Positions 1 through 10,734 of a stretch of 64,000 nucleotides of DNA are shown piece by piece. Source of the DNA: Anarhynchus alexandrinus. Lineage: Eukaryota; Chordata; Aves; Charadriiformes; Charadriidae. The translations under genes and the position numbers were made by a program. The notes beneath the pieces were generated by a model that was not told where the DNA came from, did no database searches, and saw only the letters and a program-made list of their open reading frames with translations. The DNA is taken from NCBI GenBank assembly GCA_008711295.1, contig VUYV01000020.1, forward strand, positions 1,441,938 to 1,505,937, read 5' to 3'. Positions within the stretch are counted from its first letter, which is position 1; each line of letters begins with the position of its first letter.

Positions 1-3000
1 AAAAAAAAAAAAAAAAAAAAGGAGCCAAAGCCCCAGGTGCTGCTGGGATGCGGGGCTGCGGAAGGAGAGGACACCCTGCAGTAACCCATGGACCCGCACG
101 CTCGTGGGATGGACAACCCCAGCCTGACGGTGCTGGCGGGAGCCACCGGGAACAGCTCGGTGAAGAAGGTGTTGGGGACAACCCATCCTCCTGCCAAGCC
201 CCACACCTCCCGGCCACCTTCGGGGAAGAGGTCACTCCCTGGTGCGCCTTCGAGCGGGGAGCGAGCAAAACCATCGCTGCTCCCGCCAGCGCACGAACCC
301 GCACGCCTGTGCACCCCCAGCTTTTTGGCACCTTTCTGACAACCCAGCCAGCCAACCCAGCAGAGAGAGGCTCCCAGTGCTTCAGCAGCAGCTGGGGAGC
401 ATCTGTCCATCCATCTGTCCATCCATCCGTCCGTCCAGGGAATGGGTTAAACAGGCCATGCCCCACCCTGCGAGGCCAGCCTGGGCTTCCAGGCATGGAA
501 GGGAGAGGCTTACAGCTGGGGCTCATTACCGGGCAGCCATAAAGAGGGTGGAGGCGCTTCCTCCCACACTGATCAGAGGAGCTTCGCAACTGTGTGCCCT
601 GGGGCCAAGGGATGAGGTCCAGGGCTTGTTTACCACCTCCTGTGAAACAGGGGAGTTTTGTCCACGCCAGGGTGAAAGCTGGCTGATCCCACCAAGAAGC
701 GATGTGTTATGTGTCCCTCAAAGCGAGGGGACCACTTGATGACCACCCGGTCTGCTTTGGTTGACTTTTCTAAATCAGGAGGGCCTGATTTGGCTGGCCT
801 GCCTTGGGATATTTATTCATCTAATGTTCCCCCCTCCAGGAGACAAGAGGGGATACTGTGTTCCCTAACATTTTACTGAAGATCTTCTGTTAACAGAGCC
901 TGTCGACAAGCCATGGGGACAGATGCACCTCTGCTGCATGAAAACATGGAGCTGCAGCGGCAAAAGGTCTGATTCGCTCCTGCCCTGTGCAGTACTTGCA
1001 GAAATCAAGGGAAAAGAAGAGGTGATCTTTCTGATTTAGCCAGAGTGCGCTGAGGGATTGACACCAAAATCTCCAGACGCTGAGCTCTCTCCACTCAGAC
1101 TGTCCAAAAGACTTGGAGATCTTGGAGAAATTTAGCAAAATCCTAAAGGGTGCAGTAATAGCAGAGGAACTAAGCAGCAGCCATTTTGTCCTGGGGATGG
1201 CATGTTGCCTGGCCATCAACAGATGAATGGAAACTCACGCGCCAAGGGATGCCGGAAGCATGGCCTTTTCCCTTGGAACGATGGGGAGCTCCACATGAAA
1301 AATGGATGACTCACTCTCCCGAGCACCGCAGTCAGACGGGGAGGGGAGGAGGTCATGGTACTCCTCCAAGCTCAGCCCCCAGAACAAACTTGCCATATAC
1401 CAAAATGAGATGTTATGAGATGTTTGGCTGGTGTGGCTGGTCTCCCTGCTTCACACCCTCGAGCAGCAAAGCTGTGCTGGCTGGTAGAAATCAATAGTGT
1501 AGATGCAATCCCCTTCGGTTTCGAGTGAAAGCTGGGAATGTCTGGAGGGCCAGTTGTAGCTTCTGAGGCTTGCTACGGTGGTTCTATACCTCTTCATCCA
1601 GCAGAACTGAACCAACTGCTGGGGAAGTTTCATCTTGGCTGAGCAGGACAGCCAGAGAAGGTACTTTCCAAGAGCTGAGCTATGTTATCCACTGTGACCC
1701 CTTTCTCCTCCCTTCCAAGCACAGGGGGTTTTGTACTCCCTGTGGAATGGCCTTATCAAATGCTCTTAAGCTGCAATATGAAGTCCTGGAGAAAGCTATT
1801 CCCCTTGGTTTCATCCTGCACCATTACACAGGGGCGATTCAGCCAAGGAGTTTGGAAGAATTATTTATTAGTAGGTCATGAGATCACTGAGGTCACTCAT
1901 CTGTGAAATCACTGAGGAGTAGAAAATGGATCATTGGCCTCGGGTCCTTGAAAATCATATAAACCTGTGGGGAACGTCTCTGCTCCAACCCTCATCTGCT
2001 CTTGACAGATGTTTATACCACAGTGGCCTCTCTCATCTCAGTGCTGTAATCCAGGCAACGGTCAGCCCTTTCATTGCCAATGCCTCCTTTAGTGCGTGCG
2101 GTGGGTTGGCTTTTCCGTGCCAATAAGGCTTAGGGTCTAGTTTTTCCATGCAGCCTCCACCCAGCCTCTGTGAACATGCTTACCCTCTGGCAGAGGCACC
2201 CATTTGCTGGAGCCAACCTTCACAGAGCATTTGAGTTTGAAGGGGCAGTTTGTATGCTTCAGCACGGGGCTGAACCAACGCAGCCATAGGAGGACTTCCC
2301 ATACAGGCTATAGCACCTGGTCTGCGTGAAAAGAAAGGTAGTTCAGGTTTGCTTTGAACGGTCTTCTGCAGAAGTCTGGCACGGCTCTCACGGACTCCTG
2401 TAGGTTTGCTTTCCCACTGACCCCTTGGAGGACTCACCAGATTCAGTGTGTTCTCCTCCTGAAGGACTGCTGCGAGGTCTGGTGGGGACTAGGCCCTCTT
2501 TCTCCTGCCATCATGAAAGCTCATCCAAGGACTGATGTTTACTCCACACTTGGAGCTTTCCCTGGATGAGTGGTTTAACTTCAGCCACAACAAAGGGTAG
2601 GCTTCATCCACCACTTCTCTAAATCTTTACTTGTTATCTACCCAGCACCAAATGAGAGACCCGTTCAAGACGTCTTCTCATCTGATTGTTGTAGACAGGA
2701 ATGATGCAATGAGCCTTTCTGGTTGACCCCCAGTTCCACAGAGTTAGGAGCCTACACAGTGCAACTAAACCACCGCATTTCCCAGCAAGAAGCGATAGCA
2801 GCCTGCTGTCCTCCATCAGCTGAAAGGTGGAGTTGTCTGAACATTGGGTTAAGCTTCATCTGGCCAACTGACAGGTTGCTGGTGTTGTGCCCTGTATCCC
2901 ACAAGGCTATCCGCTTTTTGAAACGGGGAATATGGTGTGGTGTCTCCACAACATGGCAATGTGATGAGAATCACTGTTCATTGATTTTCAGGGATGCCCT

Positions 3001-3249
3001 TCTTGTCAGCCTGCAACAACCAACTCACTCCTGGAACTGCATGGCTGTGCCTTACCATCTAATGGTGCATGACCGAAAACAGGGCACCTGAGGCATCATC
3101 TAGATGTATCTCTGCCAAGGAGGGGTACTGCTATCTAACCGGACCTGACAGGTATTTGTAACGCCTTGGTTTTGGAAATTTCTAGAGAAGGAGATTGTGT
3201 GGTCTCTGCAAGGCACTCTGTCTTAAGAGGACAGGACAGCTCTTAAGGA
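1..3249. other. Gene-free stretch, left edge
   Basis: No exon, RNA gene or recognisable repeat family was identified apart from a short tetranucleotide run at 401-437 and a 20-base poly(A) run at the very edge. Open frames here are short, overlap on both strands and lack any protein motif I recognise. The first 700 bases are GC-rich, and 1.5-3.2 kb has a more balanced composition. Decayed repeats that I cannot name may be present in the second part. Confidence 0.5.
401..437. repeat. (ATCC/GTCC)n simple repeat
   Basis: An imperfect tetranucleotide run in which CATC, TGTC and CGTC units followed by C alternate over about 37 bases. It is a plain microsatellite with point changes between units. 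Confidence 0.8.
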
Positions 3250-3965
3250 GCTGAAAAGTTTTTCTGGATGTCTAACCTTATGTCTCCTGGAGATGGACAA
3301 CAATCCATTCTGTTCCTTTTTCAGACACATTTTACAATTCTGGAGGTTATCATGTTTTCCCTTTCCTCTTCTCCGAAACAGACTAAACAAATGCAGTTCT
3401 TTCAACCTGTACTCATAGGTCATGGTCACTAGGCTGCTGATCATCTTCTGTGGACTCTAATACGTGTAAGCCTGTCTTGAACTGCATTGCCCAAAAGTGG
3501 ATATATCCAGAAAGTATGAGGCTTTCCTAATGCTGCATGAAGTGGAATGATTGCAGCACACATGGTGCATGTGGCAGTCTTGTTTATATAGCCCAGTAGG
3601 GACGTTTGCTTTTCTTCACCTCTGTTTGTTGTCAAGTCACTCAGTAATGACACCCGTCACCACAATGACACCCATGTCCTTTTCTGAAGGCCTTGTTGGC
3701 CCCTTGTATATGCATACAGCAGATTATCTTGCTAAGAGCTGTGGCTTGCATTTGCCCTTATGAATTGCATCCTGTTTATATCCATTTCACCAATGTCACC
3801 ATCTGCTTGAACTCCCATCCTGATCTCCAAAGTGCCTGCAACCACCACGTGGCCACTCATCGGCAGCAAATGCAATAGGCATCTTTGAGACCAACACCCA
3901 GGCTGATCGTGCAAATAGCTCATAGCATTAGCGCCAGGAGACATCTCCCTCATCTCCTTACCCTC
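3250..3965 (-). mobile_element. Ancient CR1-type LINE fragment (reverse-transcriptase C-terminus and 3' part)
   Basis: Read on the minus strand, this stretch follows the CR1/L3-type LINE ORF2 tail. On the plus strand the order of landmarks is: a segment like 'gttatcatg..ccctt..cttctc' (3348-3376), 'agactaaacaaatgcagttctttcaacct' region (3380-3408), 'catAGGTCATG' (3414-3424), 'ctgatcatctt' (3436-3446), 'tggactct' (3452-3459), and later weaker matches around 'agtggaatgat', 'atagcccag' and 'catttgcccttatgaattgcatc'. All are in the order expected for an inverted CR1. It has many substitutions and indels and no usable reading frame. The right end is vague. The family assignment rests on remembered consensus features, not on an alignment. 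Confidence 0.72.
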
Positions 3966-4759
3966 CAACCCAGCTGTAGAAGGAAATTAGGCAATTGCCA
4001 ACCCCGTGTTGGCTATCACTTCTCACCTTGCTATCACAGTCTTACAAATAGGGTGTCTGCTCGAGGGCCCTTGCGGGTGCTGAAGGCAGCCCAGCAGGTC
4101 CACGGTCCCATGGCTCCATTTCCACTCCTTTAAGAACAGGTACTATCCCTCTGTCTCTTTTCCCTAGTCATCTGGAACCTCGCCCCTCCTTCGTAAGATA
4201 ACACACGCCACATTTGAGAGCGTTTCAGCCAGGATTTCGGCAGGGCCAGCTAATCCGAAAGGAAGGGATAGACTCATCTGAGGTCACTGGTGAAAGGACG
4301 AGGGAAGCGGTGTCTCTGCCCTGACCGGAGGGCGCACGGCTCGAAGCCCTCTGCCCGGCTGAGGGAGCCCGCAGGTGCGAGTCCAGCACCTCTCGCAGCA
4401 CGAGGAGGGTACGTGAGCCTGCAGACAGCATCCCGCAGCATCTGGCCTGTTTACATAGCAGGGAGCTTTTGTTAACATCAGGAGGTTGGCCAACGGAGGG
4501 AAATTTTACAATTGCACCACACAGTTCTGTTGAATTCGAAAGGAAGAGTGAGCTTCAAAGCAAAACAGGCTCCACGTAGCCAGGCTCACGTAGTCCGGCC
4601 AGCTGCACAATGAGGCGTTTCAGCGGAGGGCTGGGAGGCTGCTGGATGGAGGCACAGCATTCACACGGGACAGATAGCGGCTCTCGCTAGGCAGCTGGCA
4701 AACGGGCAGCTCCCGGGAGCCAGAGAGCGCCCTGGGAAAGGGGCAGGCGGGGAGGGGAG

Positions 4760-4787
4760 ACACACACACACACACACACACACACAC
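4760..4787. repeat. (AC)n microsatellite, about 14 units
   Basis: An uninterrupted AC dinucleotide run of about 28 bases, flanked by GGGGAG on the left and GACAAAAG on the right. It is likely length-polymorphic. Confidence 0.95.
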
Positions 4788-7700
4788 GACAAAAGCTGCT
4801 GGGCGACTGCGGGGAGGCTGCGGGGTGCGATGCTGACATCCTCTCCATCAGGCAGGAGCTGGCAGCTGCCTCTGGGTACCCGGGAAGGGACAGGGGACCA
4901 ACGGGCCACTGAGTTCCCAGGCCCCTCGGGGGACGTGGCAGCCGTCGCACAAAGTGCAGTTCTGCGCATCAGTGAAGGGGGCTGCCCCAGCATTGTGTGT
5001 CCCCCCCCCCACCCCAACCACACTATTTCCCATTTCTTTTCCCACATAGGAGCGGTCCGATTCTTTGGGGAACCCTGTTGCCTTGTCCTTACCTTTAGCC
5101 ATGAATGAATTTATTCTTTGCCCTGCTTTTTGGTCCAGCGGTTTTCCCAGGCGGGCAGCGAGGGAGGCAGGCGGAGGGAGCGCTACACCCACCTCTCGCT
5201 CGCTTTTTCCCTGCCCGCCGCAGAGCCAGGCAGCCCCGCGCACCATTAATTACAGGGGACGGAAATGCCCCGTGCCCGATATCCGGTGGGGCTGAGTGAT
5301 GACAGCCCGCTAATCATTTCCAGAATTTGTGATTGGAATTAAAGGGCTGGGTTCTCCTTCGGCAAGTGTGGGCAGAGCAGCTGGGGGAAGGGAATGGCCC
5401 CTGTTCCGGTAGGGAAGAGATGAAGCTGCGCAGAATATTGCAGTGTTGCTGGAGCGATTTAAGCACCGGCCCGCTGAGAGGTGATTTATGAGCCTATGGG
5501 ACAGCCATAGATGTCCTGTGGGACATCTCATGACAGCGAGCAGTTACAGCTTCGCCGGACCACAACCTTCCTCCCTGCCCATCGCACGCAGCACCTCCAC
5601 ATTCAGCATCCGCGTGCTCCCTCCCCACCGTCTTAAGCTCCTGGGAGAGAGCAGGTCCTGCCTGCGCTCCACTGGCCCTGCCACGCGATCAATGCTGCCT
5701 GCTTGCCTGCTTTCCCAACAAGCGCCTGCATGCTCCTTCCCTTCTCACCCACTCGTGCCTGGGAGAGGCTTCCCACACACCTCCTCCAAACCACTTTCTC
5801 CACCGTGGTGCTGGAGAGCGTAGGGAGCCCGGCCACTGGCTTTAGCCCAGCTGGGGACTCACACCACTGGATTCCCCGGTGCTACTCACCTCCCTGGTGG
5901 CTGGTGGCCGGGGCTGCTGTTTGGCTGCCTGCTCTGGGAGATATACGTCCTTGGGAAGGAGCCATCTTTCGTAGCTTTGTGGCTCAGCAGGACCCAACAG
6001 CGCTCCAGGGACTCTGCTTGGTCAAAAATGGCCCCATCAGCTCCTGCACTCCAGACACAAGGTGTGGCCCAGGGCGCAGGCCACCAAAGGCAGCAAAGTC
6101 TTCTATTATTATTCATGTCACCAAGAGACAAGCACTCCAGAAGAGCAGCAAGCCTGTGCTTGCTGACCTGGCTCGTTAGCCTGAAGCCTCTCATCCAAAA
6201 GCAGCTCTGGGAGGGCCTCTGAGATGCTGCCCCGTCTAAGCACAGACCAGAACTGTTTTCTCCTGGGAACAAGGGACTGCCCCCATTTTCCCCTATGCCC
6301 CTTTTAGGGCCTTCTCACCTCTTTGACTGAAGCTACAGGTCTGGGGTATAAGGCAAGGAAGACCCCCGTGGTCTTCCCATACATCTGCCCCCCTGCGCCC
6401 CAGCTGTGAAGCTCATCTGGAGGGAGGCTCAGGGCAAAGTCCTGTGGAGATGATCTGGAGTGAGCTGTGTAAAGGGAAGCCAGCGAGAGGGTGGGACGCC
6501 CGGAGGGCTGCGAAGAAACTTTTAAATAATTGTGTCAGAGAAAGAAGAGATTGGGCTGTGGAATGGAAATTAATGAGCTGTCTGCAGGGCATGTGCAGGA
6601 CAGACTGGAAGCCTTGAGAGCCTCCTGGAGCTGGGCGGCCAGCTCCTGCAAGAGGGACATCATATGTAATACCCTTGTGTCAGTGCTACGCAAGGAGCTT
6701 TGGCGGCAAGCCCGTGTATTTTGGGATGAGCCTCACTGCCTGACTTCCAGATAAGGATTTTACAGAGATTACTTGCTCCCAATTTAAAACCACTGCAAAT
6801 GTGACGTGTTTCCAAGCTTCAGGTGGCCACTTTTTCCTGACTGCCGCGGGACATCCTTTAGCAGAGGTCATCAGTGTGGGAAACTCCTTCCCTGCCTAGC
6901 CTGTCAAACGTGGGGTTTGACAGCCTTCTGCAGACCCCGTCTGCCCCAGCGGGGCAAGGAGGATGTTTGCAGAGAGCCTGGGATGAAATCACAGTCTGGG
7001 AGGTCTCTTATTCCTCTTTGTAGCCTCAGAGCTGAGCTCAGTGCCCGGCTAGGATCCACTTTATGAGCTGTCGCCGTTTGATGTGCAATCTCCATCCTGA
7101 GCCCAGGGCTTGAGATAGATACAATTAACAGATTTGATGAAATAACCGAGATAAAAGAAGGTGTCTGTTGGATGCTGGGCCAAGCCCTGCCCGGGATCAT
7201 GCCAACACACACATTTTGGAGAGCAAACATGCAATCAGGAGTGGGAATTAATTACCCGGGCTCGTTTATCACCGCTTTCCCTCCCTGCCTCTCACGGAGG
7301 CTCACGCCCCGTCTCAGTGCCAGGCTGCACGTACGGTAGCAGGGCTCTGACTAAGGCTTGCCTTGGGAGCCCTGGTAGCGCGCTCCCATCTCCACACCCC
7401 GGCCGCCTCCAGCCCCGCCGGGCCGGGTGCCCGCTCCCGAGCCTGGCAGGCAGGGCAGAGCCACGGGGCAAGCCAGGAGGGAGGGTGGCAACCACCCGCT
7501 TGTGGCTCTCGCCTGCGCCCGGGGGACCGGCTCCGAGCTGGTGGCAGCTCCTTGAAGGCGACCGTCGGGGATGCAGCTCGCTGGCTAACAGGGCCGAGCA
7601 GAGCTGGGGGATGCCATGGTGCTGGGACAGTGCTGGTTAGCTTCCGAGGAGCGTGACGGGAGTTGCTGAGGGCCCCCGGGTGGCAGTGGGTTCTTGGAGG

Positions 7701-8861
7701 GTGATGTGCAGGAGGGAGGAGCCGGATCAGCCCTTCTCAGATGGAGAGCAAAGCAAGGAGGGACCCCAAGGACCCGTTGCACGCCGGGTGTTGGGACAGG
7801 CCTGCAGTCACATCCTGAGGGACGGGGATGCTTGGAAGTCAGGGTTCGCTCTGCTCCGACTGCCAGGACCACGATGAGGGAAGCTTCTCCCCTCCAAAGC
7901 CTTTAGCCCCACTTCATTACGTCCCTGCCTACGCTCACAGCAGAGCTGGCACACGGGTGCCAGACTGGGACTGTGCGCCTGCGGCAGCGGAGGTGGTGAG
8001 GGGTGGGGGGACCAGCCCAGACCTCCCTGGAGGCTGGGTACCTCCCCCAGGCTAGCCCCATCTCCTGGGCCCTCCCCTGGCTCCTGATGGGCTGCATCTC
8101 CCATCACCCCACAGTCGCCTCTTCCACCATTGGCCACCAAGAGCTGAGTCCATCGGCATCGTTCGGATCAGCCCGTCCCAGGTTGTTCCATCAGGGGATG
8201 CTACTGAGGAGCTGGAAACAAAGAAAACCACTGCCCGAAGATCCCCCACCCGCTCTGAGAGCAAAATCCCTCTGGCTTGTGAGTGAGATGCAGCCACTTT
8301 TTGCAGCTTGTTTAGCAGACAGCACCCTGTGTTCACCAGTGCCTCCCAGCACCCCGCCGAGGGGTCAGGTCCGTACCGAAACAAGGAGAAAGTGGTACAT
8401 CGCTGATGTCTTCTGTCTAAAAAGCCCCACAGCTTTCTGAAACACCTCACGCTCTGCAAATTTCTGCAGCACCCGCCACTCTGCGGTTGCAGGTCACAGA
8501 AGAAGAGGGCTTGGATCTTAAGGAGAACTTGGACAGCGTTAAAATCTTGGGAGACAAAAGCGCAGGGTTGGATGTAAAATACTCCAAGGAAGAGAGAAAG
8601 CTTGTAACCAGCTCAGGGAGAGCAGCTGGTGGGAGGACAGGGAGTGCGCTCCGAGGGATGGCATGGCACAAGGTCTGCACACAGAGAGCCATTCCTGCAT
8701 ACAATGAGCTCTTGGAGCAGCGGCAGGGAAGGGATTCAAACATGAGTCAGATGGGCGCTTACTTAGAGGAAGGAAACGGTCCAGAGGACAAATACCAGAC
8801 AGTCAGGTGGAGAGAAGGGCCACCACCTCCCCTCCTGAAGCGCTGCTCTGGCCCTCACGTA

Positions 8862-8890
8862 CTGCTGGTTCCTGCAAGAGGAACCAGCAG
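8862..8890. repeat. Perfect 12-bp inverted repeat with 5-base loop
   Basis: The arm at 8862-8873 (CTGCTGGTTCCT) is exactly complementary to 8879-8890 (AGGAACCAGCAG), with GCAAG between them. In RNA from either strand it would form a stable short hairpin. It lies in gene-free DNA, and nothing nearby marks it as a terminator or a known small-RNA gene. Confidence 0.85.
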
Positions 8891-10049
8891 CAGGACCTGC
8901 GGGAAGGGACTCGCTCCACCTGCCCAGCTCAGATCAACAGAAACGGGGGAGTTCCTCAACGCACTGGCTAGTAAAACATAGCAGCAGCCCAGGCACTCGC
9001 CTTGTGAACGTGTCCTAAAAAAGCCTGCCCCCCACGTGCCCCTGCCCTCCAGCGACGTCTGCGTGTGGATTCAGCAGTGTGCGATACGGGGAGTGGAGAC
9101 AAGGTGCAGGGACCGAGACAAGCTGGTGAGCTGCCCGGTGCAAAAATTCCCCCCTTCTCCCCAGTCTGTGTAAGAATTTACGGCAAATTTCTCGACTCCA
9201 TTGGTATCACCCTCAAACATGCTGCAGGGATGGAGAGGACAGGCTCTTGGGCTCATAGGATGTTTGTTCCAGAGAGCATATGTGCTGTCCTTACAAATGG
9301 CACAGCATGCTGCGAAGGACTCTCTTACCAGCCCTGAAGGATGTACGCAACCTAGCATTAAATCTAGGTGGCTTGAGTGCCAAGAGCAACGAAGCTCTGG
9401 TCCCACAGACTTCAATATGAGTCATTTACCCCCAGCACGGAGCCTGGACCATGTCCTCATGGTGACTAACTATTGGCACCGCTAGCTCAGAGGTGTCTAC
9501 ATATGTTCTATGCCTACCTAGCTGCTGCCCTTTCTTACAGCAAAGTCACCCCCACACACAAACAGCCCTTTAGGCTCTGCCACCAGTGCCCTGAACAGGT
9601 CCTGACCCTTCACAATGGCTTGTTGCCCGCCCTTGCCTTGGCTGCTGGTGCCCCAGTTCTCCCTTTCTCAGTGCTGCAGCTGTTCTGTGGGGACAAAGAC
9701 TCTGTCCCAAGATGACGATGATGGCACAAGTCCTCATAACGCAGCCCACAAGCACTGATACCAAGCTGGTTGCCACACTCAATTCATCACCCATAGCGCC
9801 TGTCCTTTCTGGGTTCCTGGCGTTTTCTTTTCCTTGTCAGAGCAGGGTACCCCAAGCGTTGGGTATTTAAAGAGACCCCCTTCCAGTCAGTACAAGGTTT
9901 CCTTGGCCATCCCAGCCCCACCAGCTGATTGACACCTCACACAATCAATACATGCAGTGTATTTGTGTTCTGGCCCCAGATAGTGAGCAGGATGAGCAAA
10001 GGGCTCTTCTCCAGGGTTTGCCTGGTGGTTTCACCCTCCTTGGTTACTG

Positions 10050-10303
10050 GGAAATAATATTCCATTGGAAAAGTGAAGGAATTTACTGTGAGAGTGCTGA
10101 GAGACTGGAACAGGTTGCCCAAAGAAGTTGTGGATGCCCCATCCCTGGAAGTGTTCAAGGCCAGGTTAGATGGGGCTTTGAGCAACCTGGTCTAGTGGGA
10201 GGTGTCCCTGTCCATGGCAGCGGGGGTTGGAACTAGGTGATTTTTAAGGTCCCTTCCAACCCAAACCTTCTATGATTCTATGAGTAAGTATGATTCTATA
10301 AGT
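10050..10303 (+). mobile_element. CR1 LINE 3' fragment
   Basis: This fragment has the 3' end of a CR1 element on the plus strand. It shows the 'gagactggaacaggttgccc' stretch (10102-10121), 'gatgccccatccctggaagtgttcaaggcc' region (10133-10162), 'agcaacctggtctagtggga' (10181-10200), 'ggtcccttccaaccc' (10248-10262) and a tail with TATGATTCTATGA near 10271-10283 and a further TGATTCTATAAG. The element is 5'-truncated, as almost all avian CR1 copies are. The first 40-50 bases match poorly, so the left boundary is approximate. Confidence 0.9.
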
Positions 10304-10685
10304 AAGACACCCCTGTGTCCCCCTCTGTGAGCAAACCAACCCCAAAGACGCTGACCAGACTGGAGGGGAGAGACACAGCGGACCCCGCACGGCTCTTCCC
10401 GCTGGGAGAGAAGCAGCACAAGAGATCTCAGAGGAGCCACAGCGCCCAAAAGCCTCCTTTGTCGCCCCCGCTTCCCAACACCCCCACCAATGTCCCCCCC
10501 GGGCTCCGTCCCGCCCTGCCCCGGCGGGGTCTGTCCGGCTGTTCTCGCTGTATGATTCAGCCATTTCCTGACATTCAGCAGCGCGCAGGACAACCAGGAG
10601 CAGATGTACGGGAGCGGAGAAGAGCGGGAGCTCTCAACACGCCGCATCCAACAGCACACTGACACAGTGTTGGGCAGGAAAGGGA

Positions 10686-10734
10686 GAAAAAAAAAAAAAA
10701 AAAGAAAAAAAGGAGAGAAAAAAAAAAAAAAAAA
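10686..10734. repeat. A-rich simple repeat
   Basis: Two A-runs, each of about 17-18 bases, separated by GAAAAAAAGGAGAG. No retroposed gene sequence is attached on either side, so this is not evidence of a processed pseudogene. Confidence 0.9.

Larger units (their letters stand above)
3966..10049. other. Gene-free stretch
   Basis: No coding exon was recognised. It contains a (CA)n run at 4760-4787, a C-run near 5000, moderately CpG-rich patches around 5.1-5.3 and 7.3-7.6 kb, and a perfect hairpin at 8862-8890. Open frames of 100-165 codons occur on both strands of the same GC-rich DNA and have no family resemblance, so I treat them as chance. Confidence 0.5.

Noticed and set aside
10686..10734. 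Poly(A) tail of a processed pseudogene
   Set aside because: No gene-like sequence lies on either side and the run is a split A-rich simple repeat.
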